Shown here: one piece after another, positions 1 to 8,952 of the stretch
How the letters are laid out: each line of letters opens with the position of its first letter
Position numbering within the stretch: the stretch's first letter is position 1
Assembly: GCA_902573235.1 (NCBI GenBank)
Contig: CACGIZ010000008.1
Location: 1-46,134 of the forward strand
Source: an uncultured Pelagibacteraceae bacterium
GTDB lineage: Bacteria; Pseudomonadota; Alphaproteobacteria; Pelagibacterales; Pelagibacteraceae
Length of the DNA stretch: 46,134 bases
Direction of reading: 5' to 3'
Notes under the pieces: model-generated
What the model was told of the DNA's origin: nothing
Seen by the model: the letters and a program-made list of their open reading frames with translations, nothing else
Database searches by the model: none
Made by a program: the position numbers and the translations under genes

Positions 1-632
1 CAAGACAAGCATGGAGAGCAATACAAGCAGGTATGCCTGAAGATGTAATCATATCAAGTGATATAGGAAATAACTGTGCGATAGGAAATGCATATCCAAC
101 ATTTGAAAAACCAAGAAAGTATCTAGCACCAGGTTTATTTGGTCCTTGTGGTTATGGTTTCCCGTCAATCTTAGGTGCAAAAATTGGATGTCCTGATACA
201 CCTGTTATTGGTTTTGCTGGGGACGGAGCTTTTGGAATTAGTATGAATGAAATGAGTTCATGTGCGAGAGAAGAATGGCCAGCAATTACAATGGTAATTT
301 TTAGAAATTATCAATGGGGAGCAGAGAAAAGAAATACAACATTATGGTTTGATAATAATTTTATTGGAACAGAACTTGATCCAGAGTTGAGTTATGCGAA
401 AGTAGCTGACGCTTGCGGGTTAAAAGGAGTAACTGTTAAAACTATGGAAGAAACAACCGCAGCTATTAAACAATCTTGTGAAGATCAAAAGAAAGGTATT
501 ACAACATTTATTGAGGTAATTTTAAATCAAGAATTAGGTGAGCCCTTCAGAAGAGATGCTATGAAAAAACCAGTCAGAGTTGCTGGAATTAAAAAAGAAG
601 ACATGAAAAAACAACCTTCTTTAATTTCTTAA
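1..632 (+). CDS. xsc: Sulfoacetaldehyde acetyltransferase, C-terminal part (5' end outside window)
   Basis: The reading frame is already open at base 3, so this is the C-terminal ~210 residues of a protein that is normally near 590. Xsc is a thiamine-diphosphate enzyme that converts sulfoacetaldehyde and phosphate to acetyl phosphate and sulfite, the C-S bond cleaving step of taurine and related sulfonate catabolism. The Xsc-like stretch FGPCGYGFPS and the ThDP/Mg-binding GDGAFGIS motif with a following asparagine (FRNYQWGAEKRN) are visible. The family call rests on these motifs; a generic acetolactate-synthase-like enzyme is the alternative but lacks this pattern. The methionine at 33 is internal and not the start. 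The downstream gene is convergent, so xsc ends its transcript here. Confidence 0.9.
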   Translation, partial: RQAWRAIQAGMPEDVIISSDIGNNCAIGNAYPTFEKPRKYLAPGLFGPCGYGFPSILGAKIGCPDTPVIGFAGDGAFGISMNEMSSCAREEWPAITMVIFRNYQWGAEKRNTTLWFDNNFIGTELDPELSYAKVADACGLKGVTVKTMEETTAAIKQSCEDQKKGITTFIEVILNQELGEPFRRDAMKKPVRVAGIKKEDMKKQPSLIS

Positions 633-677
633 ATTACAAAGTAATTATTTAACAAAAAAATTTTTAGATTTTTTAGA

Positions 678-1808
678 TTAGCATATATTTTCATTTCTAA
701 AAATTTCTTTAACAAGTATTAAAATTTCCTCAGCAATCACATCTTTTGATTTTTGCTCAATGTGAACACTATCAATAAATTCTATTTTTTTAGTTAAGTA
801 ATCAAAATTTTGAATATTATAATTGTTTAAATCTACTTTTACATAATCTAATAAATTTTCTATTCTTTTATCAAAAGTAAATGCTGATGGTTGGAAAATT
901 GGTAAAAAAGAAGTTTTTTTACATTTATTAGGTTTAATCATTAACTTGGTAATATCCTCCGCTTTTTTAATCGTTTTAAAATAATTTTTTTTGATTTCAA
1001 TTTTCCATTTTTTATATTCTATTTCGTTTGAGGTTTTTGGATTAAATGTTTGATAAACTTTATAAATTTTATCAATTTCACCAACTATATTAGATTTTTT
1101 TATTAAGAAATTTAAATTTTTATTTGAATTACTATCATGTAGATAAAAATTAAACGGGTAACCTGGTCTATAGTCATAATAGTAATGTTGAACTGTTTCA
1201 TTCCACCCACCATAAAAAATTATTAAATCATAATTGTATTCATAAAATTCTAACAATCTGTGAATATGTTGATTATGATTTGATGAAACAGATGAAAAAT
1301 TTATTACAATATTGTCAAGATTTTCATTTTGTAATTTATTTGATAAAATACCAACTATTGTTGGATTACCTTGATATCCCGTTGATCCCCCAAAAAAGCC
1401 TATAACAAATTTTTCTGAAACTCTTTTAACATTTGGTGGATACCCTCTAAATCCAAATTCATTATGATCATGTTTATTAGGCTCTCCCCTTATCCAGTCA
1501 TAAGGGAATATATACCTTATAGAGTCTTTTTCAGATTTTGGATATCCAAAATTTACATATCCAGAGACAAAATCTATTGAAAAAATATAGATAACTATGA
1601 TCAGAAACTTCGTAAAAGTTTTTAATTTTAAAAAATCATTATAATAAAAAAAAATAATTATCCCTGAAATAAAAATGATTAAATTAAAAAATCTTATTTT
1701 AATTACAGTTTCTATTCCGATTGACTTATCAGATGAAAATTGTGTTAATGTAAATTCATTAATCAATATTTCTATTAACAAAAGAAATATAATTATTGTT
1801 TTTTTCAT
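678..1808 (-). CDS. SGNH/GDSL-like protein with N-terminal membrane segments
   Basis: 376 residues. Three hydrophobic segments lie in the first ~85 residues, followed by a soluble domain. That domain has the layout of SGNH hydrolases: GGST at residues 140-143 in place of GDS(L), YGGWNE at 199-204 as the block III Asn region, and DSVH at 346-349 as the C-terminal Asp-x-x-His. These are the expected catalytic Ser, Asn, Asp and His, although the first block is GGS rather than GDS. Such membrane-anchored SGNH proteins often act on acyl or acetyl groups of envelope glycans; the substrate here is unknown. A 41-residue membrane protein gene ends 8 bases upstream on the same strand and is probably co-transcribed. 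Confidence 0.6.
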   Translation of the reverse strand: MKKTIIIFLLLIEILINEFTLTQFSSDKSIGIETVIKIRFFNLIIFISGIIIFFYYNDFLKLKTFTKFLIIVIYIFSIDFVSGYVNFGYPKSEKDSIRYIFPYDWIRGEPNKHDHNEFGFRGYPPNVKRVSEKFVIGFFGGSTGYQGNPTIVGILSNKLQNENLDNIVINFSSVSSNHNQHIHRLLEFYEYNYDLIIFYGGWNETVQHYYYDYRPGYPFNFYLHDSNSNKNLNFLIKKSNIVGEIDKIYKVYQTFNPKTSNEIEYKKWKIEIKKNYFKTIKKAEDITKLMIKPNKCKKTSFLPIFQPSAFTFDKRIENLLDYVKVDLNNYNIQNFDYLTKKIEFIDSVHIEQKSKDVIAEEILILVKEIFRNENIC

Positions 1809-1816
1809 ATATGCTC

Positions 1817-1942
1817 TTAATGTAAGTCTATATCAGGCCAGTTGTCTTTATCATTGTATCTATCAAGTTCTTTTTTAGTAATCGGCCTAAATAATATCCA
1901 ACCAATTACAATAACTAAAGCTAATAGAATTAATGTTTGCAT
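1817..1942 (-). CDS. Small single-pass membrane protein (41 aa)
   Basis: The ORF is open further upstream to 2101, but that longer version would run into the divergent FAD oxidoreductase start at 2037. The start MQTLILLALV at 1942 gives a clean protein: one hydrophobic helix (about residues 2-19) followed by a charged tail rich in Asp and Lys and ending PDIDLH. It sits 8 bases upstream of the SGNH-like gene on the same strand. No family recognised. The sequence looks protein-like (Met start, helix, polar tail), but length alone gives weak support. Confidence 0.5.
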   Translation of the reverse strand: MQTLILLALVIVIGWILFRPITKKELDRYNDKDNWPDIDLH

Positions 1943-1962
1943 ACGTAAGTTTATTACGGACT

Positions 1963-1968
1963 TATAAT
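1963..1968 (+). promoter_or_regulatory. Possible -10 box for the FAD oxidoreductase gene
   Basis: A perfect TATAAT lies in the divergent region between 1943 and 2036, about 70 bases ahead of the start at 2037. I see no convincing -35 at the right distance. The opposite strand of the same spot reads TATTATAAG and may serve the minus-strand genes. Confidence 0.25.
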
Positions 1969-2036
1969 ATAGTCTAGGCCGAAACAAATAAGCTTTAAGG
2001 CTTTTAAATACTGTTTGATTATCGTAATCTTTAATA

Positions 2037-3341
2037 ATGGAAGTTATCAATGATAATAATTGTAGTTGGATTAAAGATTTAAGTTTTAGAAATGATATCA
2101 AAAAACTTTCATCAAATTTAGATTGTGAATGGCTAATTGTTGGAGCTGGATATACTGGATTATCTGCTGCAAGAAAATTAGGTCAAATTTATCCAAATCA
2201 AAAAATAATATTAGTAGATGCTCAATTGGCAGGTGAAGGTGCGAGCTCAAGAAATTCAGGATATTTAGTTGATACGACTCTTAATGATGGTTTTTCTTCC
2301 AATAAAGAATTAGAAAACTACAAAAAAAAATCAGATATTTACAAATTAGGTATTGAGTCAGTAAAAAGATTTATAAAAGAGTATCAGGTTGATTGTGATT
2401 GGAATGAATGTGGAAAATATTTTGCATCATCAAAAATTGAAGACAAAAAAATATTAGAAAATTTCTCGAAAACCTTATCCAAATTGGGCTTTAAGCACGA
2501 AATGTTATCTAATATTGATCTTAAAAAAAAATTAGGCACTAATTTTTATAATATTGGACTTTATACACAGGGGGGAATTTTATTACATCCAGGAAAATTA
2601 GTTAGAGCTATGATTGCTACACTACCTAAAAATATAAAACTTTATGAAAATTCTACACTTATTAAGTGGAGAAAATTAAATAGTAAAATTTATTGTAATT
2701 TTAAAAATGGGTCAATAAAAACAAAAAAAATAATTTTTGCTACGAATGGTTTTTTAAAGTCACTTGGTATTAAAAGTAATTATAATTTTCCACTAACGCT
2801 TACCGCAAGTATGACTAGACCCTTAAAAGATCATGAGTTTAAATTAATCGGAAAGCCAAAAGAGTGGGGTGTTTTACCCGTTAGACCAATGGGAGCAACG
2901 ATCAGAATGACAAAAGATAGAAGATTTTTAATTAGAAACACTGCAGAGATATACAATCCTTATAAAATGTCACAAGTAGAATTAAAAAAAAGGTCTATTA
3001 AGCAAATTATCGGTATAAAAAAAAGATTTCCAAAATTATCTGATAACATAATTGAATCTACTTGGTCTGGAGTTGTTTCAAGAACTAGAAATAGTTCACA
3101 AATTTTTGAGAAACTTGATGATAATATATTTGTAGCTGGTTGTTATAATGGTTCTGGAATAGGAGTTGGTACATTATTTGGAGAACAAATAGCAATAAAA
3201 GCTAGTAATGAGACATCTAAAGAAATTGATATAATAGAATCAAGAAAAAGACCCACATGGTTACCTCCAAATCCATTTTTAAATTTGGGAGTTAAATCAC
3301 GTTTAATTTATGAAAGAATAAGAGCTAGATCAGAAATTTAG
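2037..3341 (+). CDS. FAD-dependent amino-acid/amine oxidoreductase (DAO family)
   Basis: 434 residues. The N-terminal dinucleotide-binding fold is clear: LIVGAGYTGLSAARKLG near residue 33 and the acidic end of the second strand at LVDAQ. GEGASSRNSG matches the FAD-contact loop of the DAO superfamily, and a C-terminal ATG/NGSGIGVGTLFGEQIA block contacts the flavin. The closest general type is the OrdL/PuuB group of secondary amine or gamma-glutamylputrescine oxidases, but the substrate cannot be read from sequence. The gene is 39 bases upstream of the SxtJ-family gene on the same strand and may head the operon that runs to 7760. It may equally be a separate catabolic enzyme. Confidence 0.75.
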   Translation: MEVINDNNCSWIKDLSFRNDIKKLSSNLDCEWLIVGAGYTGLSAARKLGQIYPNQKIILVDAQLAGEGASSRNSGYLVDTTLNDGFSSNKELENYKKKSDIYKLGIESVKRFIKEYQVDCDWNECGKYFASSKIEDKKILENFSKTLSKLGFKHEMLSNIDLKKKLGTNFYNIGLYTQGGILLHPGKLVRAMIATLPKNIKLYENSTLIKWRKLNSKIYCNFKNGSIKTKKIIFATNGFLKSLGIKSNYNFPLTLTASMTRPLKDHEFKLIGKPKEWGVLPVRPMGATIRMTKDRRFLIRNTAEIYNPYKMSQVELKKRSIKQIIGIKKRFPKLSDNIIESTWSGVVSRTRNSSQIFEKLDDNIFVAGCYNGSGIGVGTLFGEQIAIKASNETSKEIDIIESRKRPTWLPPNPFLNLGVKSRLIYERIRARSEI

Positions 3342-3380
3342 ATAGAATATTTTAAAATTTAAAATATAAACTTTTCAATT

Positions 3381-3764
3381 ATGAGTAAAAAAATTAAAAT
3401 TCCATCTAATAAAAGTTTTGGAATTGTTTTTTTTGTCGTTTTTCTAGCAATTTCTATTTATCCTCTTTTAAATCAAGAAGATTATAGATTATGGTCTCTA
3501 ATAACTGCATTAATTTTTTTAGTTTTGGGATTAATTAACTCATCAATCCTAACGCCTTTAAATTTATTATGGTTTAAATTCGGCATGTTGCTCGGACGAA
3601 TAGTTTCACCAGTAATCATGGCTTTGGTTTTTTTTGGGGTAGTTACACCAACAGGTTTAATAATGAAGCTATTCAAAAAAGATTTACTTAAATTAAAAAG
3701 GAAAAATAAAAGAAGCTATTGGATTGAAAGAAAAGATAAATCTGAAATGAAAAATCAATTTTAG
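3381..3764 (+). CDS. SxtJ-family membrane protein
   Basis: 127 residues with about three hydrophobic helices between residues 13 and 100 and a very basic C-terminus (KKDLLKLKRKNKRS). The pattern, including the LNLLWFKFGMLLGRIVSPVIM stretch, resembles the SxtJ family. That family is named from the saxitoxin cluster and is often found next to NodU/CmcH-type carbamoyltransferases; its molecular role is unknown. Here a DUF5989 gene follows after one base and a carbamoyltransferase lies 1.2 kb downstream, which fits that association. The family call is from memory of the motif and gene context. Confidence 0.65.
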   Translation: MSKKIKIPSNKSFGIVFFVVFLAISIYPLLNQEDYRLWSLITALIFLVLGLINSSILTPLNLLWFKFGMLLGRIVSPVIMALVFFGVVTPTGLIMKLFKKDLLKLKRKNKRSYWIERKDKSEMKNQF

Positions 3765-3765
3765 T

Positions 3766-3915
3766 ATGAGTTTTATAAAGGAATTCTGGAAATTTTTAAG
3801 AGTGAGAAAAAAGTACTGGCTCTTACCAATTATTATTTTTTTAGTTTTATTTGGAGGCTTAATTATTTTGAGCCAAGGGTCAGCTATTTCACCTTTTATA
3901 TATGCTATTTTCTGA
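3766..3915 (+). CDS. DUF5989-like small membrane protein, copy 1 (49 aa)
   Basis: Short ORF starting one base after the SxtJ-family stop. The protein begins MSFIKEFWKFLRVRKKYW, then has one strongly hydrophobic helix (about residues 19-35), then SQGSAISPFIYAIF at the C-terminus. Its TGA overlaps the ATG of the next gene (tgATG), a typical coupled arrangement. It is about 61% identical (30 of 49 positions by eye) to a second ORF of the same length at 4851-5000. That conservation between paralogs is good evidence that both are real genes. Function unknown. Confidence 0.8.
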   Translation: MSFIKEFWKFLRVRKKYWLLPIIIFLVLFGGLIILSQGSAISPFIYAIF

Positions 3916-4814
3916 TGAATAATTTTTTAAAAAAAAAATTTGAATTTAAAAATGGCATATTTTCTTTCGATATAATTGATGAAAAAACAAAAAAAGTTAC
4001 AGAATTTTATAATGAAAAGCCATTTCCGAATTATAAAGATAATGATAACAAACAAACAATACTTAATAAAGGAGACAAAAATATTTTAGCAAATCAATTT
4101 AAAAAGTTTATTGGTTATAAAAAGAATGTTCTTGAAGTAGGTTGTGGAACAGGTCAACTTTCTAATTATTTTGCTATAGGAACTAATAATAATATTGTTG
4201 GTTTAGATCCAACAATGGCCTCTTTGAATTTAGCAAAAGAATTTGCAAATAATAATAAAATTACCAATATTCAATTTGTCAATGCTGATATTTTCGATGA
4301 TGTTCTTAATGATGATTCTTTTCATTTTATTTGGACTAATGGTGTTTTACATCATACCAAAGATCCCTACGGAGCTTTTGAAATTTTAATTAAATCGTTA
4401 AAGAAAAATGGATATGTTCTTGTAGGCCTTTATAATAAATTTGGAAGAATAAGAACAATTTTAAGAAGATATATTTTTAAAATTTTTGGAAGAAAAATTA
4501 TAGAAAAAATTGATCCCACACTAAGAAATCTTAAATTAGATGAAAATGAAAAGGTAGCATGGATAAGAGATCAATATATTCATCCACTTGAGAGTCTTCA
4601 TACATTTGATGAAGTTCTTAAATGGTTTAAAATTCATAATATAGAATTTGTAAGCTCTATACCATCATCAGATTTTGATTATGATTATGAAGATATATTT
4701 GAAAAAAAATCGCAAGGAACTTTTTTTTCTAGAATTCTAAATCAGTTTTTAATGATTTTTAACTCTTTTGGTGCTGATGGGGGCTTATTTGTTTTGATAG
4801 GTAGAAAAAAATAG
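3915..4814 (+). CDS. Class I SAM-dependent methyltransferase
   Basis: 299 residues. Motif I is VLEVGCGTGQLS near residue 70, followed by the acidic residue of motif II in IVGLDPT. IWTNGVLHHTKDP corresponds to the post-II/III region typical of ubiquinone/small-molecule O- or C-methyltransferases. The acceptor is unknown. It is translationally coupled to the first DUF5989 gene and lies between the two DUF5989 copies, so its substrate is probably the same molecule handled by the downstream carbamoyltransferase. That link is inference from gene order. Confidence 0.8.
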   Translation: MNNFLKKKFEFKNGIFSFDIIDEKTKKVTEFYNEKPFPNYKDNDNKQTILNKGDKNILANQFKKFIGYKKNVLEVGCGTGQLSNYFAIGTNNNIVGLDPTMASLNLAKEFANNNKITNIQFVNADIFDDVLNDDSFHFIWTNGVLHHTKDPYGAFEILIKSLKKNGYVLVGLYNKFGRIRTILRRYIFKIFGRKIIEKIDPTLRNLKLDENEKVAWIRDQYIHPLESLHTFDEVLKWFKIHNIEFVSSIPSSDFDYDYEDIFEKKSQGTFFSRILNQFLMIFNSFGADGGLFVLIGRKK

Positions 4815-4850
4815 TATTGATTATAATTTAAAAACATTTAATAAAATTAT

Positions 4851-5000
4851 ATGAGCTTTTTAAAAGAATTCATTAAATTTTTAATGGAGAGAAAAAAATT
4901 TTGGCTTGTGCCAATACTTTTGTTTCTTTTAATTTTTGGAGCATTATTTGTTGTAACCCAAGGAACAGCTGTAGCCCCTTTTATTTATACAATTTTTTAA
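4851..5000 (+). CDS. DUF5989-like small membrane protein, copy 2 (49 aa)
   Basis: Starts MSFLKEFIKFLMERKKFW and ends TQGTAVAPFIYTIF, with a single helix between, co-linear with copy 1 at 3766-3915 and of identical length. The last A of its TAA is the A of the carbamoyltransferase ATG (taATG). Position and coupling suggest a partner or membrane tether for the carbamoyltransferase, as copy 1 is coupled to the methyltransferase. That role is inference. No upstream ribosome-binding site stands out. Confidence 0.8.
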   Translation: MSFLKEFIKFLMERKKFWLVPILLFLLIFGALFVVTQGTAVAPFIYTIF

Positions 5001-6838
5001 TGACCTATATTTTAGGTGTTTCTGCTTTCTATCACGATAGCGCTGCTGCTCTTATCAAAGATGGTAAAATTATTTCAGCAGCACAAGAGGAGAGATTTAC
5101 TCGAAAAAAACATGACTCAGGTTTTCCCACAAACGCAATAAATTTTGTTTTAAATTTTTCTAATATTAAATTAAATGAAATTGATCATATAGTTTTTTAT
5201 GAAAAACCTTTCTTAAAATTTGAAAGGCTATTAGAAACTTATGTAGCTTTTGCACCAAAAGGGTTTCAATCATTTTCAAGAGCAATGCCAATATGGCTAA
5301 AAGAAAAACTATTTCAAAAAAAATTTATTTTTGATTATTTAAAAAGTATAGACAATACTTTCAAAGATGACACAAAATTATTATTTTCAGAACACCATTT
5401 AAGTCATGCTGCAAGTGCTTTTTATCCATCACCATTTGAAGAAGCAATCATCCTAACTGCAGATGGAGTTGGAGAATGGGCTACCACAACAGTTGCTATT
5501 GGAAAAAAAAATAATGTAGAAATTAAAAAAGAGTTACATTTTCCACATTCACTTGGTTTGTTATATTCAGCTTTTACATACTACACTGGTTTTAAAGTAA
5601 ATAGTGGTGAATATAAATTAATGGGTCTAGCACCATATGGCAAACCTTTGTATGTTGATAAAATTTTAAGTAATCTAATTGATCTTAAAAATGATGGTAC
5701 TTTTATTTTAGATCAAAAATATTTTAATTATTCTACTGGTCTCACTATGACAAACAAAAATTTTGATGATTTATTTGGGGAAAAACCGCGGAAACCAGAA
5801 ACTGAAAAAATAACACAATTCCATATGGATATCGCTGCCTCTATACAAAATGTTACTGAAAAAATCATGCTCTTGTTAGCTAAATCTTTGAAAAAGGAAT
5901 ATGAAATTCCAAATTTATGTCTTGCCGGTGGAGTAGCTTTAAATTGTGTGGCAAATGGAAAGATACTTCAAGAAAAAATTTTTGAAAATATTTGGGTACA
6001 GCCTGCAGCAGGGGATGCGGGTGGGTCTTTAGGTGCAGCACTTGCTTATTGGCATATTGATTTAGATAATGAAAGAGAGGAGACTCATAAAGATAATATG
6101 TGTGGATCTTATTTAGGTAATGAATTTAAAGAGATCGAAATTTTGGAAAAATTAGATGAAATTGGAGCTAATTACGAAAAACTTGATCAAAATGAAATAA
6201 TTAATAAAACAGCAAGAGATTTAGCTGATGGAAAAGCAGTTGGCTGGTTTCAGGGCAGGATGGAATTCGGACCAAGGGCTTTAGGTAATAGATCAATTTT
6301 AGGTGACCCTAGATCAGATACTATGCAAAAAAATTTAAATTTAAAAGTTAAGTATAGAGAAAGCTTTAGACCATTTGCACCCTCTATATTAAGAGAGGAT
6401 TTAAATGATTGGTTTGAAATGAATACTGATAGTCCGTATATGCTTTTTGTTTCAGATGTTAAAAAAAGTAGAACTTTGGAGCTTTCTAATGAACAAAAAA
6501 AATTATTTGGTATTGATTTATTAAATGTCAAAAAATCAGAAATCCCAGCTGTAACTCATGTAGATTACTCTGCTAGAATACAAACTGTGTCAAAAGAAAC
6601 TAACCCACTTTATTATAAATTGATTGAAAAATTTAAAGAGAAAACTAATTGTCCGGTTCTCGTAAACACTTCGTTTAATATAAGGGGTGAGCCAATTGTT
6701 CACACTCCAGAAGATGCATTTAAATGCTTTATGGGAACAGAACTTGATGTTTTGGTTGTAGGAAATTGTTATTTGGTTAAAACTGATCAAGATTTGAATT
6801 TAAAATCAAATTATACAAATAATTTTGAATTAGACTGA
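5000..6838 (+). CDS. NodU/CmcH-family O-carbamoyltransferase
   Basis: 612 residues when started at 5000 (MTYILGVSAFYHDSAA); a longer frame from 4901 only reads through the DUF5989 gene and is rejected. The N-terminal ASKHA/Kae1-like domain shows YHDSAAAL at 11-18, the metal-binding HHLSHA at 132-137, TADGVGE at 153-159 and LAGGVALNCVAN. The C-terminal YrdC-like domain starts near 410 with GRMEFGPRALGNRSIL, and NTSFNIRGEP follows. This family makes carbamoyl-adenylate from carbamoyl phosphate and ATP and transfers carbamoyl to a hydroxyl of a sugar or natural product. Both domains and key motifs look intact, so it should be active. The acceptor is unknown. The next gene starts one base after the stop. 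Confidence 0.9.
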   Translation: MTYILGVSAFYHDSAAALIKDGKIISAAQEERFTRKKHDSGFPTNAINFVLNFSNIKLNEIDHIVFYEKPFLKFERLLETYVAFAPKGFQSFSRAMPIWLKEKLFQKKFIFDYLKSIDNTFKDDTKLLFSEHHLSHAASAFYPSPFEEAIILTADGVGEWATTTVAIGKKNNVEIKKELHFPHSLGLLYSAFTYYTGFKVNSGEYKLMGLAPYGKPLYVDKILSNLIDLKNDGTFILDQKYFNYSTGLTMTNKNFDDLFGEKPRKPETEKITQFHMDIAASIQNVTEKIMLLLAKSLKKEYEIPNLCLAGGVALNCVANGKILQEKIFENIWVQPAAGDAGGSLGAALAYWHIDLDNEREETHKDNMCGSYLGNEFKEIEILEKLDEIGANYEKLDQNEIINKTARDLADGKAVGWFQGRMEFGPRALGNRSILGDPRSDTMQKNLNLKVKYRESFRPFAPSILREDLNDWFEMNTDSPYMLFVSDVKKSRTLELSNEQKKLFGIDLLNVKKSEIPAVTHVDYSARIQTVSKETNPLYYKLIEKFKEKTNCPVLVNTSFNIRGEPIVHTPEDAFKCFMGTELDVLVVGNCYLVKTDQDLNLKSNYTNNFELD

Positions 6839-6839
6839 T

Positions 6840-7760
6840 ATGAATTTGTTATTAAAAAAAGAAGTTTTTTTTGTTAAATTTCCAATTTTATTTCCGTTAG
6901 TATATTTAACTGTTCTTTATAGTTTTCCAAGTTTTGAAACACATTTAATTTTTTTAACCATCTTGATTTTAGCTGAAACTCATTTTGGAGCAACATGGCC
7001 TTTTTTTTTAGACAAAGTCAATGTTCCTTATATTAAACAAAAAAAAATAGAATTAATAACTATTCCAATACTACTTACATTATTTTGTATAATTGGTTTT
7101 TTTTACTTCAAAAATTTATTTTTATTAATTTTTTTTGCGGCAAATATGTATCATGTTACAAGACAAAGTTATGGAATTATGAATCTTTATACTAAAGAGC
7201 CGTTAGAAAAAAATCATTATTCAAATATAATTTATATCTTTAATATACTGTTTTTTTTCATTGCTTTTTTTAGATTTTACATGCCCATCATTCAGGAAGA
7301 TAGTTTATTGATTTTAAATTTTGTAATAATTTCAGCAATGACAATTGTTTTTTTATTTGAATTCAAAAAATTTGGTTTTTCTGAAAATTTCTTAACTTTA
7401 ATTACAGGGGTTTTAATTTTTTACCCTGTTTGTTTTGTAGCAAATCCTGTCCATGCAATAATAATGGGTGTTACAATGCATTATTCACAATATCTGTATT
7501 TAACAAGTAAGGTAATCAATAACAGAAATAATGAAAATGATTTAAATAAAAAATCTAAGATATTTAGTTTTTTATTTATAATTATTATTTATTCATTAAT
7601 TATGTCAATTCTTTCAATTTTTGGAAAAAATGACTCAGAGTTTTTAAAAACTTTAATTTTTATCCCTATAACTGGTCAGATGCTCCATTTTTATTTAGAC
7701 TCTCAATTATGGAAATTTAGTGAACAACATAATAGAGAAAATATTTTAAAATATTTGTAA
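6840..7760 (+). CDS. Polytopic membrane protein of unknown function
   Basis: 306 residues with about eight hydrophobic helices. Polar and charged residues recur at helix ends: ETHFGATWPFFLD near residue 42, MYHVTRQSYG near 101, MHYSQYLYL near 219, and HFYLDSQLWKFSEQHNRE at the C-terminus. Several membrane-embedded His and Asp residues suggest a metal-dependent or acyl/lipid enzyme rather than a passive channel, but I do not recognise the family. The gene starts one base after the carbamoyltransferase stop, so it is almost certainly in that operon. A convergent SGNH gene ends just beyond it. Confidence 0.55.
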   Translation: MNLLLKKEVFFVKFPILFPLVYLTVLYSFPSFETHLIFLTILILAETHFGATWPFFLDKVNVPYIKQKKIELITIPILLTLFCIIGFFYFKNLFLLIFFAANMYHVTRQSYGIMNLYTKEPLEKNHYSNIIYIFNILFFFIAFFRFYMPIIQEDSLLILNFVIISAMTIVFLFEFKKFGFSENFLTLITGVLIFYPVCFVANPVHAIIMGVTMHYSQYLYLTSKVINNRNNENDLNKKSKIFSFLFIIIIYSLIMSILSIFGKNDSEFLKTLIFIPITGQMLHFYLDSQLWKFSEQHNRENILKYL

Positions 7761-7765
7761 AAAAT

Positions 7766-8887
7766 TTAAAATTTTATTTTATTTATTAAGCTGTTAAAAA
7801 CTATTTTTGTTCCATTTTTATTCCAATGTAGGTCACCGTAAATAAAAGTATCTAAAATTATTTCTCTTTTATCTTCACCCTCAAAATCTGGATAAAGAGA
7901 AATTAAATTTAACTTATTTTTTTCAGCCCAAGTTTCCCAAAAAGGGTAATGATAAAGATCTTTATAATATATTTGAGATGGATGTGGATATAATACAAAA
8001 TTGATTTCTATATTATTTTCTCTCAAAATTTTTACAAGTTTATTTAAATAATTTTCTGATTTTACTAATCCTTTCTCATAATTTTTAAAAATTTGATTAT
8101 CAAAAGTCCAAGCAGATCTATCCACATGTGTCATTCTATAAAATAATGTGTCTTCATTTGTAGTTTCAAAAAAACTTTTTTTATACTTTTTTGATGCTTT
8201 ATATTTTAATTTTAAAAAATTTTTTATATTTTCTGTAGCATCCGAAATTCGTAAAAAAGTTCGAAAAATTAAAAAATTATTTACCAAAAAATTAGAAAAT
8301 TTCTCATCTTTAATATCATCTTTATCTACAATAATATTATCTTTGTCCCATTTGATAAAAAGTTCGTCGATTATATCCGAAGGATCTAAAAAAATTATTG
8401 CTCTATTAAATTGATAACCTTCATTGATAAAATAACTTATTTTTTTAAAATATATACTTGGTGAGTAAGATCCAACTGCACTATTTAATACCTCATATTT
8501 TTCACGTAAATGATTTTGCAACATTCCACCAAGCGTGTATTCATAATCATAACCAGCTCCCTCAATTGCAGAGTCACCAATTAGTAATAACCTTTTTTTT
8601 GAAGGAATTTTTTTTACTTGTTTTGTTGTAAAATCTCTAAACCCTAGTGAGTTTGTAATTAATCTTTTACTCATACTGAATCCCCAAGGTTCGATTACAT
8701 CTATACTAGGCAAAAGGTCATGATGGTAAATATTTGAGGGAATTCTCCAGTAAAGATTATTTAACCTTTTATATTCCCAAAAACTCTTCTTTTTAAAAAT
8801 TAAATTTGATCCTATAAAATCAAAACTAAAAATTAATAATAAATAAATAATAATTTTGAAATATTTTTTTTTGTTGTAACTTAGCAT
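7766..8887 (-). CDS. Membrane-anchored SGNH/GDSL hydrolase family protein
   Basis: 373 residues with one N-terminal hydrophobic segment (about residues 9-30), so it is probably anchored with the catalytic domain outside the cytoplasm. SGNH blocks are visible: LLIGDSAIEG at 101-110 (Ser106 as nucleophile), LNSAVGSYSP near 134-143 (block II), FLDPSDIIDE near 167-175 (block III) and GDLHWNKNG near the C-terminus (Asp-x-His dyad, block V). This is the most complete SGNH domain of the three in this region. It faces another SGNH-like gene head to head across a 65-base gap, consistent with a shared promoter region. Likely an esterase or acyltransferase-type modifier; substrate unknown. Confidence 0.75.
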   Translation of the reverse strand: MLSYNKKKYFKIIIYLLLIFSFDFIGSNLIFKKKSFWEYKRLNNLYWRIPSNIYHHDLLPSIDVIEPWGFSMSKRLITNSLGFRDFTTKQVKKIPSKKRLLLIGDSAIEGAGYDYEYTLGGMLQNHLREKYEVLNSAVGSYSPSIYFKKISYFINEGYQFNRAIIFLDPSDIIDELFIKWDKDNIIVDKDDIKDEKFSNFLVNNFLIFRTFLRISDATENIKNFLKLKYKASKKYKKSFFETTNEDTLFYRMTHVDRSAWTFDNQIFKNYEKGLVKSENYLNKLVKILRENNIEINFVLYPHPSQIYYKDLYHYPFWETWAEKNKLNLISLYPDFEGEDKREIILDTFIYGDLHWNKNGTKIVFNSLINKIKF

Positions 8888-8952
8888 TTTTCTATTAACT
8901 TAATTAAACAATTTACTACAATTATTTGTTAAAAATTAAAAGGTTAATATCA

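Noticed and set aside
632..646. Terminator after xsc (AATTAC-AAA-GTAATT)
   Set aside because: Weak all-AT-rich stem without an adjacent T-run; not distinguishable from background.
4901..4999. Upstream in-frame start for the carbamoyltransferase
   Set aside because: The added residues (starting MACANTF) are the DUF5989 gene read in another frame; the family N-terminus matches MTYILGVSAF at 5000.
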